Source: Inquilinus sp. KBS0705 | Lineage (GTDB): Bacteria > Bacteroidota > Bacteroidia > Sphingobacteriales > Sphingobacteriaceae | Length of the DNA stretch: 64,000 nucleotides | Direction of reading: 5' to 3' | Assembly (NCBI GenBank): GCA_005938025.2 | Contig: VCCI02000001.1 | Span: 1,550,001 to 1,614,000, forward strand | Shown: positions 46,278 to 56,000 of the stretch, piece by piece | How positions within the stretch are numbered: the stretch's first letter is position 1 | How the letters are laid out: the number at the start of each line of letters is the position of its first letter | Notes under the pieces: generated by a model | The model's database searches: none | Seen by the model: only the letters and a program-made list of their open reading frames with translations | Told to the model about the DNA's origin: nothing | Translations under genes and position numbers: made by a program

Positions 46278-47240
46278 TCATAATGTTGAAATGGGTTTAT
46301 TATTCCTGTTTATAATTACATCTGCAATCTCTGCCACCCTATCCCTGGCCTCCTGTGGGCTAATGATCTCGGCCTGGTCGCCAAACATCATAAACCAGCG
46401 GGCAAACCCTTCTATAGATATGCTTAAAAAGGTCATTTCGGTGTGTTTGGCGTATATTTTTTCTGATACAAAACCATTGTAGTATCGCTGCTCGTTAATA
46501 AAGCGCTTTATCCCGTTATCAACCTTAATAACTACAGTTTGCATTTTGTTGTCGTAAGCGGTTTTGGCTATATATTCCTTCAGGCTGGGGTGCTTGCCGT
46601 CAAAGGTCTTATCTGTTTCGCAAAGCGACTGTATCCTGTCAAGCCTGAAGTCCCGGTAATCGTTACGCATACGGCAAAAGGCTATCAGGTGCCAATAGCT
46701 ATCCAGGTAAAAAACACCAACGGGTTCTATTTCGCGCCTGGTATGTTGCTGGGTGTATCCTGCGGTATAATCAATATCAAGCACATTTTTGCCGGCAATA
46801 GCATTTAAAATGGCTTGTATATGATCGTTGTTATTGGCGCGCCGCTGGCTTTGGCTTTTAAGCACCTCAATGCTGTTATCCATATTTTCCAGCAGGTCCT
46901 TTTCGGCGGTCTTTAATATCGCCCTAACCTTATACATGGCCGATTTATGCTGTGCCGCGGTAGAGGCATCCGTCATTTTTTCTACAAACTTTTCGGCAGT
47001 TAAAAAAGCGGTAGCTTCTTCGCGGGTAAACATTACCGGCGGCAAACGGTAACCCTCCACTAAAGAGTAGCCCACTCCTGCTTCACCAATAATAGGTATA
47101 CCGGCTTCTTCCAATGATCGTACATCGCGATAAACCGTTCGCAGGCTGATGCCAAACCTATCGGCAATGTCACCGGCCTTAACCACCCTGCGCGATTGCA
47201 GTTGAATTAAAATAGCAGATATACGATCGATGCGGTTCAT
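46278..47240 (-). CDS. WYL-domain transcriptional regulator (HTH_11)
   Basis: The product has 320 residues. An N-terminal winged HTH_11 domain (MNRIDRISAILIQLQSRRVVKAGDIADRFGISLRTVYRDVRSLEEAGIP, first 50 residues) binds DNA. The WYL domain (about 140-220) includes LDIDYTAGY, EPVGVFYLDSYWHLIAFCRMRNDYRDFRLDRI. WYL proteins sense a ligand, often nucleic acids or metabolites, and control defence or stress genes; the target here is unknown. It diverges from the DUF2007 gene across 52 bp. Confidence 0.88.
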   Translation of the reverse strand: MNRIDRISAILIQLQSRRVVKAGDIADRFGISLRTVYRDVRSLEEAGIPIIGEAGVGYSLVEGYRLPPVMFTREEATAFLTAEKFVEKMTDASTAAQHKSAMYKVRAILKTAEKDLLENMDNSIEVLKSQSQRRANNNDHIQAILNAIAGKNVLDIDYTAGYTQQHTRREIEPVGVFYLDSYWHLIAFCRMRNDYRDFRLDRIQSLCETDKTFDGKHPSLKEYIAKTAYDNKMQTVVIKVDNGIKRFINEQRYYNGFVSEKIYAKHTEMTFLSISIEGFARWFMMFGDQAEIISPQEARDRVAEIADVIINRNNKPISTL

Positions 47241-47292
47241 GCCCCAAAATAACTAAAAACAAAGTACCTTCGTATAAATTTTTATTTACACT

Positions 47293-47727
47293 ATGGCAAA
47301 CCAACCCGAGGATAAGATCATCACGTTTGAAAGCTATTACGACCCCATGCTGGCACATATTATACGTACCAAACTGGAAGATAATGGTATAAACTGCTTT
47401 ATTGCTGATGAAAATACAATTGGTGCCAATCCATTATATAACCAGGCAGTTGGAGGTATAAAACTTAAAATTTTTGAACGCGACCTGGAGCGTTGCCTGG
47501 AAATACTGGCACAGGAAGATGACCTGCACGAACAGGACCATTTTGAGATAGATGAGGAAACAGCTTCGGCGGTTATTTGTCCATTTTGCGCATCAACAAA
47601 TGTAAGTTACGGGGTAACTGTCGAAAAAAAATCTAACTGGCTAACCTCTTTGCTATCAAGCATATTTGTACCGTTTACTACACCCAAGCAATGGCACTGT
47701 TTTAACTGCCAGCGCGATTTTGAATAA
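47293..47727 (+). CDS. DUF2007-domain protein with zinc-ribbon-like C-terminus
   Basis: The product has 144 residues. The N-terminal DUF2007 fold (FESYYDPMLAHIIRTKLEDNGINCFIADENTIGANP, ... GGIKLKIFERDLERCLEIL) resembles signal-transduction adaptors of the PII-like type. After residue 90, CPFCAST and CFNCQRDF form two Cys pairs typical of a zinc ribbon. Function is unknown. A TACCTTCG box is at 47265-47272. Confidence 0.75.
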   Translation: MANQPEDKIITFESYYDPMLAHIIRTKLEDNGINCFIADENTIGANPLYNQAVGGIKLKIFERDLERCLEILAQEDDLHEQDHFEIDEETASAVICPFCASTNVSYGVTVEKKSNWLTSLLSSIFVPFTTPKQWHCFNCQRDFE

Positions 47728-47753
47728 CAATTGTATTAAACCTGATACAATAA

Positions 47754-47782
47754 TTGTAATATTATACCAAAAACTATCTTAG
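47754..47782 (+). promoter_or_regulatory. Candidate promoter of the glycosylasparaginase gene
   Basis: TTG at 47754-47756 is followed after 18 nt by TATCTTAG (47775-47782), close to the Bacteroidota TTTG-N19-TAnnTTTG arrangement. The start codon is 5 nt downstream. Confidence 0.45.
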
Positions 47783-47787
47783 CCTAT

Positions 47788-48813
47788 ATGTATAACCGCC
47801 GCAAATTCATTAAGTTATCCGCCGTAACCGCTTCATTAACAGCAATTTCAAAATATGTTCCTGCTAAACCTATTGCAACAATAAGTGCCACTAATGTGCC
47901 TATTGTAATATCTACATGGGATTTTGGCGTTGCCGCTAACAAAGAAGCCTGGAAAACACTTGCTGCAGGCGGCCGGGCTTTAGATGCTGTTGAGGCCGGT
48001 GTACGCATACCCGAAGCGGATATGAACAACCATACAGTAGGCCGCGCGGGCTACCCGGACCGCGATGGACACGTATCGTTAGATGCCTGTATTATGGATG
48101 AGTTTGGCAATTGCGGGTCGGTAGCGGCTATAGAAGATATCGCGCACCCAATTTCGGTAGCGCGTTTGGTAATGGAAAAAACCCCGCATGTAATGCTGGT
48201 TGGCGCGGGTGCTACCCAGTTTGCCATTGAGCAGGGTTTTAAAAAGGAGAAGCTGTTAACCCCCGAATCGTACAAGGCATGGAAAGAGTGGCTTAAAAAA
48301 GCAGAATACTCGCCGGTACTAAATATAGAGAACCAACAAAAACGCCCCGGAAGCAAATACAACCACGATACAATTGGTATGCTGGCTATTGATGCCAAGG
48401 GCAATATAAGCGGTGCATGCACCACCAGCGGTATGGCCTTTAAAATGCGTGGCCGCGTAGGCGACAGCCCAATAATAGGCGCAGGCCTTTATGTAGACAA
48501 TGAAGTGGGCGGCGCTACATCAACCGGTGTGGGCGAAGAAGTGATACGTAACGTTGGCAGCTTTTTAGTGGTTGAATTAATGCGCCAGGGCTACTCGCCT
48601 GAAGATGCCTGCAAAGAGGCTGTGAACCGCATTATCAAAAAGAAACCCGAAACCTCCAAGAAAATACAAGTTGGCTTTTTAGCTATCAACAAAAAAGGCG
48701 AATACGGCGCTTTCGCCATTCAGGACGGGTTTTCGTTTGCCGTTTGCGATAATAATAAGCAAGACCTGCTGGTACCCGGTAAATATTTTTATAAAAACGC
48801 CGATACAAAATAA
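47788..48813 (+). CDS. N4-(beta-N-acetylglucosaminyl)-L-asparaginase (Ntn hydrolase)
   Basis: This glycosylasparaginase cleaves the GlcNAc-Asn bond of glycoprotein-derived Asn. The 341-residue product has a twin-arginine-like start (MYNRRKFIKLSAVTA) suggesting export. The HDTIGMLAIDAKGNISGACTTSG motif contains the autoprocessing/nucleophile Thr (near 193). Region VGRAGYPDRDGHVSLDACIMD and GVGEEVIR also match the Ntn asparaginase family. Together with the upstream GH92 gene it may take part in N-glycan use, though they are 42 kb apart. Proprotein cleavage before Thr is expected. Confidence 0.9.
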   Translation: MYNRRKFIKLSAVTASLTAISKYVPAKPIATISATNVPIVISTWDFGVAANKEAWKTLAAGGRALDAVEAGVRIPEADMNNHTVGRAGYPDRDGHVSLDACIMDEFGNCGSVAAIEDIAHPISVARLVMEKTPHVMLVGAGATQFAIEQGFKKEKLLTPESYKAWKEWLKKAEYSPVLNIENQQKRPGSKYNHDTIGMLAIDAKGNISGACTTSGMAFKMRGRVGDSPIIGAGLYVDNEVGGATSTGVGEEVIRNVGSFLVVELMRQGYSPEDACKEAVNRIIKKKPETSKKIQVGFLAINKKGEYGAFAIQDGFSFAVCDNNKQDLLVPGKYFYKNADTK

Positions 48814-48957
48814 CAACTTTTGGTTGTATTGCTTGATGTTAGTAAAAGCACTATCTTTAACTGTTGGGTTATATACTAACTCAATAATTTAAACACACCC
48901 TGTTAATTAAACATCATGGTTAAAAAACGCCATGGTATATAACTATTAGTAAACAAC

Positions 48958-49701
48958 ATGATCCAGCTGGAGGTTTGTGCAAACTCGGTAACATCGGCCA
49001 TAGCCGCGCAGGAAGGCGGTGCCATACGGGTAGAATTATGCGAGAATTTGAATGAAGGCGGCACTACCCCATCTTATGGCCAATTGCTACTGGCCCGCAA
49101 ACATTTACATATAAAATTATACGTACTGATAAGGCCGCGCCGTGGCGATTTCTTATACTCTGATATGGAGTTTGAAATAATGAAGGCTGATATACGCAAC
49201 TGTATAGAAGCCGGCTGCGATGGTGTGGTAATTGGTATGCTTAACCCCGATGGTACTATTGATAAAGCCCGCTGCCACGAGTTGGTGCGCATGGCCCGCC
49301 AATGGGGGCTTGGCGTTACTTTCCACCGGGCGTTTGATATGTGTGTTGACGTATACCAGGCATTAGAAGATATAATTGATATTGGCTGCGAGCGCATACT
49401 TACATCGGGTGGTAAAAGCACGGCTATTGAAGGTGCAAATATAATATCGCGCCTGGTTGAAAAAGCCGGCGGCCGCATCAGTATTATGCCCGGAAGCGGT
49501 GTTAGCGAAAACAACGTGGCCGACCTTGTGCATTTTACGGGTGTTAAAGAGGTACATTCATCTGCGCGTATAAAGGTAGAAGGTAAAATGGCCTACAAAA
49601 ATGACCATATACTAATGAGCGACCGCTTTGGCGATGAATATAGCCTGGATATTACCGGAGTTGAAAGAGTTAAAGCGATATTGAAGGCTGCTAATTCATA
49701 G
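48958..49701 (+). CDS. cutC: Copper homeostasis protein CutC family
   Basis: The product has 247 residues and a TIM-barrel fold. The CutC motifs are MIQLEVCANSVTSAIAAQEGGAIRVELCENLNEGGTTPSYG, IRPRRGDFLYSDMEFEIM, HRAFDMC and ILTSGGKSTAIEGA. Reported as copper homeostasis, but the role is debated. It converges with the next gene, 6 bp away. A TATCTTTA sequence near 48850 could be a weak promoter. Confidence 0.92.
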   Translation: MIQLEVCANSVTSAIAAQEGGAIRVELCENLNEGGTTPSYGQLLLARKHLHIKLYVLIRPRRGDFLYSDMEFEIMKADIRNCIEAGCDGVVIGMLNPDGTIDKARCHELVRMARQWGLGVTFHRAFDMCVDVYQALEDIIDIGCERILTSGGKSTAIEGANIISRLVEKAGGRISIMPGSGVSENNVADLVHFTGVKEVHSSARIKVEGKMAYKNDHILMSDRFGDEYSLDITGVERVKAILKAANS

Positions 49702-49707
49702 TAACTG

Positions 49708-52512
49708 TTAAAACAAGCTCACGGGCAACACTATTTCAAACCTGTTTTTGCCGCTGCCGCCAAACACATCACGATCTAACAAGTAGCTGTAACGAAAACC
49801 AAGCGATACAGCTCCCTGGTTAAACAGCTTACCATCAAAAAACAGCGCTGCCCCTACCGAGCGGAAATTCCCTTTAAATGTTGACCCATCGTTATAAAAG
49901 TTAAAGGCTGTTGCATGGGTATTATCATAAAAAACATTGCCTCGTATACGCATCAGATATAACGTATTACCCACACCTGCATCCGGGTAGGCTATCGGGA
50001 AATGATAGCTGGCCCCGAACTTATTCATATTGTCCAGATTTTGGGCGGTGTAGCCTTTTGAAAAAGGGAAGTTATTGGAAAAGCCTATGCCGTTATTTTG
50101 CCCGCTATGCTGGTAGGCGCCGCTAATTACCAAACTATGGTTAACCCACAACCCCGGGAAATAAAACGCGCCGGTGGTTAGCAACTGGTTAGCCTTAAGC
50201 CCTTCTACAGCGCTTTTATAATTAACACTTATGCTTTGGGCAAAATGCGGATTAATGTGTTGTTTGGCCTGCTGCATTTGGTTATTAAAGCTAAGCGTGT
50301 TGCTTAGGTAAGTATAGTGTGTATCGTTCAATACATTGCGGTAAGCCTGCTGAAAAGAGTTGCGGCTGTAATATAAAAAACTGCTTGCTGATAGCGAGGT
50401 TGAGTGCCCGCCCACTGTAAGATCCAAAGGTACCTGTAAGCCTGCATGCAAGGCAGTTTCGTTGTAATAAACGTTGCCACCATTGTAAAAGCCCCGCCTA
50501 TCAAAGGTATAATCAGCACCTGCTAAAATGTAAGGATATAGGCCGCCATAAATGGCTTCGTAACCTATTTGCTTGTACCCCTCATCGCGGTTATAATCAA
50601 ACACAATGCGCGATTGAAAGGTATTAAGCACATTTTCGCCGGCTAATTCTAATGAATAGTCCGGGTCGTTCAGGTTTGGGAACAGGCTGTGAAAATTGAA
50701 CAAGCCATGCAGTTTGCCGTATTTTGTAACAGGTAAGGGTTGCGGGTTAATTGCAGCCAATATATTAGCAGATGAATCGACCGCAAGGTTACTGATACCG
50801 ATATTTGATAGTGCTGATACTTGCGAGGGGTTTAACTCGGTCAGTGGTACATCGGCACGGTTAGCCTGGTTTAATTGATAGCCAAAGGCCGTAAAGCCAA
50901 CCCAGGCCAGTTTGTTATTGCTTAGAGCTGGCTGGTACGCCCCAACAGACCCGTTGTTAGCTACATTTACTGCAAACAGTTTGTTACTACCAATGGCTAA
51001 AGCATAAAGCTTATCGTTTAAGCCGGATGTTTTAGTAAAGTAAACGGTATCGCCTTGTATCTTAGTGAAACCGAGCGGCTCAAAGCTAAAGGGCAGTAAA
51101 TATTTAGCGCTGCCTGTTTGGCTGTTAATTACAGCTATCGACATTTTACCTGCGGTATTGCGTACAGCAGCCACCAGGTCATTGCCATAAAATTGCGGAT
51201 AGGTATAAAACAGCTTATCGGGGTTGGGTAGTATCGACAAAAGTCTGCCATCCGTATCTAACAAATGCAGTTCGCTTTTACCCGACGGATCTACCTGTAC
51301 AGCAGCTATGGTTTTACCATTGTTACTGAACACAGGCGAAAAATATTTGGTTTTGCGGGTAATGCGGTGCTCTTTCCCGGTGTTTACGTCCAGTATCACC
51401 AATTCGTTATAGTTACGGTATCGCCAGCGGGCATCAGGCCGGTAAGCGGCATACATTATCTTTCCGTTGTTATAGGCGAAATAGTCATCGGTGGAAATAC
51501 TTTTTACAGCTATAGTTTTTTCGGCATCGCCGTTTTTTACAATAAAAACAGGTACATGGTTATATGCCGTTTTCAGGTAAATAATGGTATTATCATCCGC
51601 GTATGCGGGATATTCCATATTTGCAATAAAGTGCTGTTTCTTATCCGCCCGTTTTATTCCATCGGCCTTAAATTGCTCTTTAAAGTGCCCCAGAGCCGCG
51701 TTCCTGAATTGGGTATAATTACTACCCGAATACTTTTTTATTGCCCCCTGCAGCGGATAAAAGCCGGTATTAAAGGCAGCTGCATCGTGGGTAACGTTCT
51801 TCCAAAATGCGCTGCCATATTTTTCGCGGCCATAGGCAACCAGCATGTAGCCAAGCGGGTAGTGGTTGGGTGTATAATCAATGTAAGAGCCATTACGCAG
51901 CTTCATCCAGCTATAATCCCTGCCTGCGGCCCATAAAGCCCGGTAGCCATTAAAAAAGTATGGTAAACGCCCCCTGCCCTGCTTGCTTACCAGAGTTTCG
52001 TTATAAACAGCGTCGCCTTCAAAAAACCAGTCGGGTACGCTTAAGGCATTACCCAGTGCCTGCCCGCCTTCGCCAAAAACAAAACGCAGCGCATGCGATA
52101 CCCCAACATTAAAATTATTGTACTGCTGCACATGCCTAAACTCGTGTATGGCCAGCTGCTCAGGCCAGGGCAGGCTGCCTATCTCAAAACTATTTTGATC
52201 GGGGGTTAAATAAAACTCGCTGCGAAAAGGTGCCAGGCCGACGTAGGCGTTTGATATAGTGGTTTGGTTTTGCAGCACAATGCTCACCTGCTTTTGCTTA
52301 AAACCAATGGTAGGTTTAATATAGGTGCTCATTTGCTGGATGGTTGCTGCAACCCGTAAAGCCACCGAATCCATGCCCTGTGAAAATATTACTTTGGCTG
52401 TGGGTGTGTTTACTTGCCGCCACTTGATAGATGGTGGATTGCCGCCAAACTGCTGTGCCCTTGCCATGGTAGCAGTTAGTAAAATTAGCGGCAGCAACAG
52501 GCGTTTTAACAT
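49708..52512 (-). CDS. Large exported protein: metalloprotease-like domain, propeller and outer-membrane barrel
   Basis: The product has 934 residues with a signal peptide (MLKRLLLPLILLTATMARAQ). Residues about 80-200 carry a gluzincin-type site: His123-Glu124-Phe-Arg-His127 (HEFRH) and a downstream Glu165 in WFFEGDAVYNE, consistent with zinc ligands. Residues about 285-600 have TolB/WD40-like repeats (for example SPVFSNNGKTIAAVQVDPSGKSELHLLDTDGR). From about 610 to the end, beta-strand-rich sequence with the aromatic terminus VSLF suggests a surface-antigen-like barrel. It may be a secretin-like or anchored protease; function unknown. Confidence 0.7.
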   Translation of the reverse strand: MLKRLLLPLILLTATMARAQQFGGNPPSIKWRQVNTPTAKVIFSQGMDSVALRVAATIQQMSTYIKPTIGFKQKQVSIVLQNQTTISNAYVGLAPFRSEFYLTPDQNSFEIGSLPWPEQLAIHEFRHVQQYNNFNVGVSHALRFVFGEGGQALGNALSVPDWFFEGDAVYNETLVSKQGRGRLPYFFNGYRALWAAGRDYSWMKLRNGSYIDYTPNHYPLGYMLVAYGREKYGSAFWKNVTHDAAAFNTGFYPLQGAIKKYSGSNYTQFRNAALGHFKEQFKADGIKRADKKQHFIANMEYPAYADDNTIIYLKTAYNHVPVFIVKNGDAEKTIAVKSISTDDYFAYNNGKIMYAAYRPDARWRYRNYNELVILDVNTGKEHRITRKTKYFSPVFSNNGKTIAAVQVDPSGKSELHLLDTDGRLLSILPNPDKLFYTYPQFYGNDLVAAVRNTAGKMSIAVINSQTGSAKYLLPFSFEPLGFTKIQGDTVYFTKTSGLNDKLYALAIGSNKLFAVNVANNGSVGAYQPALSNNKLAWVGFTAFGYQLNQANRADVPLTELNPSQVSALSNIGISNLAVDSSANILAAINPQPLPVTKYGKLHGLFNFHSLFPNLNDPDYSLELAGENVLNTFQSRIVFDYNRDEGYKQIGYEAIYGGLYPYILAGADYTFDRRGFYNGGNVYYNETALHAGLQVPLDLTVGGHSTSLSASSFLYYSRNSFQQAYRNVLNDTHYTYLSNTLSFNNQMQQAKQHINPHFAQSISVNYKSAVEGLKANQLLTTGAFYFPGLWVNHSLVISGAYQHSGQNNGIGFSNNFPFSKGYTAQNLDNMNKFGASYHFPIAYPDAGVGNTLYLMRIRGNVFYDNTHATAFNFYNDGSTFKGNFRSVGAALFFDGKLFNQGAVSLGFRYSYLLDRDVFGGSGKNRFEIVLPVSLF

Positions 52513-52662
52513 GGTGGTGAAAGTAATTAATATGCACCAAAAATAACAGCATTAAAAAATGCTTTTATGCAACAAATGAGGTACTGAATGCTGCATTTAA
52601 CGCTCGTTGATCTGAAATCCAAAATCGTAAATCCAAATGACACTCCGTGCCGCAAAACTAAG

Positions 52663-52670
52663 TACATTTG
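52663..52670 (+). promoter_or_regulatory. Possible -7 promoter element of hscA
   Basis: TACATTTG matches the Bacteroidota TAnnTTTG box, 20 nt before the start at 52691. No TTTG at the -33 spacing is seen. Confidence 0.35.
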
Positions 52671-52690
52671 CGCTTTGTTATTAATATACC

Positions 52691-54547
52691 ATGGCTAAAG
52701 TTTCTATCAACCTGGCAACAGGCTCTATACAAAAAGAAGATATCATTGTCGGCATAGATCTGGGTACTACCAATTCGCTGGTGGCGTTTATCGATCCGGA
52801 TAAAAACCCTAAGGTGATAAACGATACAGGCAAAGGTGTTTTAGTGCCGTCTGTGGTGCATTTTGGTGCAGCAGGCGATATTAAGGTAGGTAACGAAGCT
52901 AAAGAATGTTTAATAACCGACCCACAAAACACCGTGTTCTCGGTAAAACGTTTACTTGGCCGTTCTTACGCTGATGTGAAGAATTATCAAAACTTTTTTT
53001 CCTACAAAATAATTGATGATGATAGCGAAAGCCTGGTAAAAATAAAGGTTGGCGATAAGTTTTATACCCCTATAGAATTATCTGGACTTATATTAAAGGA
53101 ATTAAAGGAACGCGCCGAGCACGCTTTAAAAACTCCTGTAAACCGCGCGGTAATAACCGTACCTGCCTATTTTAACGATTCGCAAAGACAAGCAACCCGC
53201 GATGCTGGTAAGCTCGCCGGCCTGGATGTACTGCGTATTGTAAACGAACCCACAGCGGCCAGTTTGGCCTATGGTATAGGTTTAGATCCTGAAGAAACTA
53301 AAACCGTTGCCGTTTATGATTTAGGGGGCGGTACTTTTGATGTATCTATACTGCAAATACAGAACGGTATTTTTGAAGTGTTATCTACCAATGGCGATAC
53401 CTTTTTAGGAGGTGATGATTTTGACCGTGCCATTGCCGACTATTGGATAGAAAAAAACAATATCAACAAAGAAGAATTAGCCAATAACCGCGAGCTGACA
53501 CAGGAGCTTAGGCTAAAAGCAGAGGAAGCCAAAAAAGCATTTGCGCACCAAAGCCTGTTTAACGAAAAGATAGGTGATATATGGTGCACCATAGACCGCA
53601 ATACCTTTGAAGAACTTATACTACCCAAGGTACAGCAAACCATTACCAGTTGCCAAAACGCCTTAAAAGATGCTAAATTAACCATTGCCGATATTGATGA
53701 AGTGATAATGGTTGGGGGCAGCACACGTACCGCGCTGGTTAAAAAAATGGTATCGGAGTTTTTCGGTCGCCCGGTGCACGATAGTGTTAACCCTGATGAA
53801 GTGGTGGCGCTTGGTGCCGCTATACAGGCAGATGTGCTGGCAGGTAACCGCAGCGATATTTTATTGCTTGATGTTACCCCTTTATCCTTAGGTATCGAAA
53901 CGATGGGTGGTTTAATGGATACTATTATCCCCCGCAATTCAAAAATACCAACTAAGGCCGGCCGGCAATACACCACCTCTAAAGATGGGCAGGTAAATAT
54001 GAAGATAGCCGTTTACCAGGGTGAACGCGACCTGATAAGCGAGAACCGTAAACTGGCCGAATTTGAACTAAAGGGCATCCCGGCCATGCCGGCAGGCTTC
54101 CCTAAGGTAGATATCAACTTTATATTAAATGCCGACGGTATTTTAAAAATACAGGCCATTGAGCTACGATCAGGTGTTAAACAAGAAGTGGAAGTAAAAC
54201 CTGCCTACGGCATTAACGACGACCTGGTAGAACAAATGCTGATGGATAGCATTACCCACGCTAAAGATGATGTGAACGCCCGTATGCTGATAGAAGCAAA
54301 AACCGAGGCCGAACAAATGATATATACCGTTGAACGCTTTTTAGAAAAGAACGGCTCGTTATTAAACGCTGATGAGATAACCGAAACGCATATACAGTTA
54401 GAAGCCTTAAAAGCCGCCTTAAGTACAGGTGATAAAGACCTTATACATGCCAAAATTGATACGTTAAACAACTATACCCGCCCCTTCGCCGAGCGTGTAA
54501 TGGATATTGCCATAGGCACCGCCATGAAGGGTAAAACTATTGATTAG
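52691..54547 (+). CDS. hscA: Hsp70-family chaperone, HscA-like
   Basis: This is an ATP-dependent chaperone, in the HscA group that works with HscB on Fe-S scaffold IscU. The 618 residues show the ATPase phosphate-1 motif [13 protein letters not shown] (near 21), phosphate-2 [13 protein letters not shown] (near 213) and adenosine motif [11 protein letters not shown] (near 351). A substrate-binding beta domain with [17 protein letters not shown] (near 400) follows. The leading segment [18 protein letters not shown] is typical of HscA. No hscB or iscU genes are adjacent here, so the HscA name rests on the sequence. Confidence 0.9.
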   Translation: MAKVSINLATGSIQKEDIIVGIDLGTTNSLVAFIDPDKNPKVINDTGKGVLVPSVVHFGAAGDIKVGNEAKECLITDPQNTVFSVKRLLGRSYADVKNYQNFFSYKIIDDDSESLVKIKVGDKFYTPIELSGLILKELKERAEHALKTPVNRAVITVPAYFNDSQRQATRDAGKLAGLDVLRIVNEPTAASLAYGIGLDPEETKTVAVYDLGGGTFDVSILQIQNGIFEVLSTNGDTFLGGDDFDRAIADYWIEKNNINKEELANNRELTQELRLKAEEAKKAFAHQSLFNEKIGDIWCTIDRNTFEELILPKVQQTITSCQNALKDAKLTIADIDEVIMVGGSTRTALVKKMVSEFFGRPVHDSVNPDEVVALGAAIQADVLAGNRSDILLLDVTPLSLGIETMGGLMDTIIPRNSKIPTKAGRQYTTSKDGQVNMKIAVYQGERDLISENRKLAEFELKGIPAMPAGFPKVDINFILNADGILKIQAIELRSGVKQEVEVKPAYGINDDLVEQMLMDSITHAKDDVNARMLIEAKTEAEQMIYTVERFLEKNGSLLNADEITETHIQLEALKAALSTGDKDLIHAKIDTLNNYTRPFAERVMDIAIGTAMKGKTID

Positions 54548-54588
54548 GTTTTGGGTTATTGGTGTGTTAAACTTAAAATTTCCGCAAC

Positions 54589-55572
54589 TTGAAAAATAGC
54601 TTCCGCTCCATTCTGTTTTTAATTATTTTCGGCCTATCTGTAACTGCATCTGCACAAACTGTACAACAGGACACTACCCTTAAAGCCACCTTAGACACTG
54701 CCCGGTACGACTCGTTAATGACGCGTTTGGCCAATGGTGATAAAACAGGTAAATGGCCCGTAAAAAAGGCACCCTATCCCCTCCCAGGCGCCATTCTTCC
54801 TTTTAATCGTATAGTTGCTTACTATGGCAATATGTACTCTAAAAACATGGGTGTATTAGGCCAGTACGAGCCATCGGTAATGCGCGAAAAACTAAAGGCC
54901 GAAGTGAAGAACTGGGAAGCTGCCGACCCTGCTACACCGGTAAAGCCGGCCCTGCATTATATATGTGTAACCGCACAGGGCGATCCCGGCAAAAATGGCT
55001 TATATAATTTGCGCATGCCATTTAGCCAGATAGATAAGGTGTTGGAAATGGCTAAACCCATGGATGCCCTTGTGTTTTTAGATATACAGGTAGGCTTTAG
55101 CGATGTACAAACCGAATTGCCCAAATTAGAAAAGTATTTAAAAATGCCTAACGTACATTTCGGTATCGACCCTGAATTTTCTATGAAAGAAGGCAGTGTG
55201 CCGGGCAAGCGCATTGGTACGTTTGACGCTAAAGACATTAATTTTGTAAGCGAATACTTAGCTAACCTGGTTAAAAAATACAACCTGCCGCCAAAGGTAT
55301 TTGTGGTGCACCGTTTTACTAAGCGCATGGTAACCAATTACCAGGATATTAAACTGCGTAAAGAGGTGCAATTTGTAATGGATATGGACGGCTGGGGCGG
55401 CCCCGATCTTAAAAAAGGCACCTACAAATACTTTGTCGCCGGCGAACCCGTACAGTTTACAGGCTTTAAGCTATTTTATAAAAACGACATTAAAAATGCA
55501 CCTAACCGTATGCTTACACCAAAAGAGGTGCTGAGTTTGAAGCCTGCACCTATTTACATACAGTATCAGTAA
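54589..55572 (+). CDS. Secreted protein of unknown function
   Basis: The product has 327 residues. The start is TTG at 54589; no ATG is available nearby. A signal peptide (KNSFRSILFLIIFGLSVTASA) ends before QTVQQDTTLK. Later segments ILPFNRIVAYYGNMYSKNMGVLG, YICVTAQGDPGKNGLYNLRMP, DALVFLDIQVGFSDVQTELPK and VFVVHRFTKRMVTNYQDI suggest an alpha/beta barrel-like domain. I do not recognise the family. It lies 41 bp after hscA and ends with a terminator. Confidence 0.62.
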   Translation: MKNSFRSILFLIIFGLSVTASAQTVQQDTTLKATLDTARYDSLMTRLANGDKTGKWPVKKAPYPLPGAILPFNRIVAYYGNMYSKNMGVLGQYEPSVMREKLKAEVKNWEAADPATPVKPALHYICVTAQGDPGKNGLYNLRMPFSQIDKVLEMAKPMDALVFLDIQVGFSDVQTELPKLEKYLKMPNVHFGIDPEFSMKEGSVPGKRIGTFDAKDINFVSEYLANLVKKYNLPPKVFVVHRFTKRMVTNYQDIKLRKEVQFVMDMDGWGGPDLKKGTYKYFVAGEPVQFTGFKLFYKNDIKNAPNRMLTPKEVLSLKPAPIYIQYQ

Positions 55573-55574
55573 AT

Positions 55575-55602
55575 AAAAAAGGCCTGAAATTGGGCCTTTT
55601 TT
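55575..55602. terminator. Hairpin terminator after the secreted-protein gene
   Basis: Stem AAAAAAGGCC/GGCCTTTTTT (55575-55584 with 55593-55602), loop 8 nt, with T run. It separates the convergent gene pair. Confidence 0.8.
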
Positions 55603-55619
55603 ATTTGATTCAGTTTTCC

Positions 55620-55910
55620 TTATAGTTTGCTAATTTCTTCCTGCTCTTTTAAAGCCGAGATATTGTTTTTGCTACTGTATTCATCTGTTTGATTAGCAAA
55701 ATCCTCCAGTATGCTGGCTATCGTATCCAGGTTATCTGCAACACGCTGGTGCATGTCGGGCAAGTCTTTCTCCAGGCGTTTATCACCAAGGTCAATATTA
55801 TCAACTTCTATTTTAGCTAATTTTTGAATTATAGCTTGCTGACTGTTCTTTAAATCTTCTAATTCATGGACAATCTTTGCCATCAATTCGTACTTTCTGA
55901 TCTTATCCAT
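55620..55910 (-). CDS. Small coiled-coil protein, unknown function
   Basis: The product has 96 residues and is highly charged and helical (MDKIRKYELMAKIVHELEDLKNSQQAIIQKLAKIEVDNIDLGDKRLEKD...). Heptad-like spacing of Leu and Ile suggests a coiled coil. No signal or membrane segment. Function unknown. It diverges from the TPR gene, across 90 bp. Confidence 0.6.
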   Translation of the reverse strand: MDKIRKYELMAKIVHELEDLKNSQQAIIQKLAKIEVDNIDLGDKRLEKDLPDMHQRVADNLDTIASILEDFANQTDEYSSKNNISALKEQEEISKL

Positions 55911-55964
55911 AGTATCTTCTTATTTATATGCTTTATAACCAATTCAGTGCCAAATTGTTTAATA

Positions 55965-55996
55965 TTTGGAATTATCATTTATAACTAATAATTTAG
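55965..55996 (+). promoter_or_regulatory. Good candidate promoter of the TPR gene
   Basis: TTTG (55965-55968), 20 nt, then TAATTTAG (55989-55996). It matches the TTTG-N19-TAnnTTTG pattern with A for T at the seventh position of the -7 box. The ATG is 4 nt downstream. Confidence 0.55.
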
Positions 55997-56000
55997 TTAT

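Noticed and set aside
51265..51936. 223-residue plus-strand frame opposite the propeller-barrel gene
   Set aside because: Antisense of a coherent exported protein on the minus strand, with no recognisable domain of its own.
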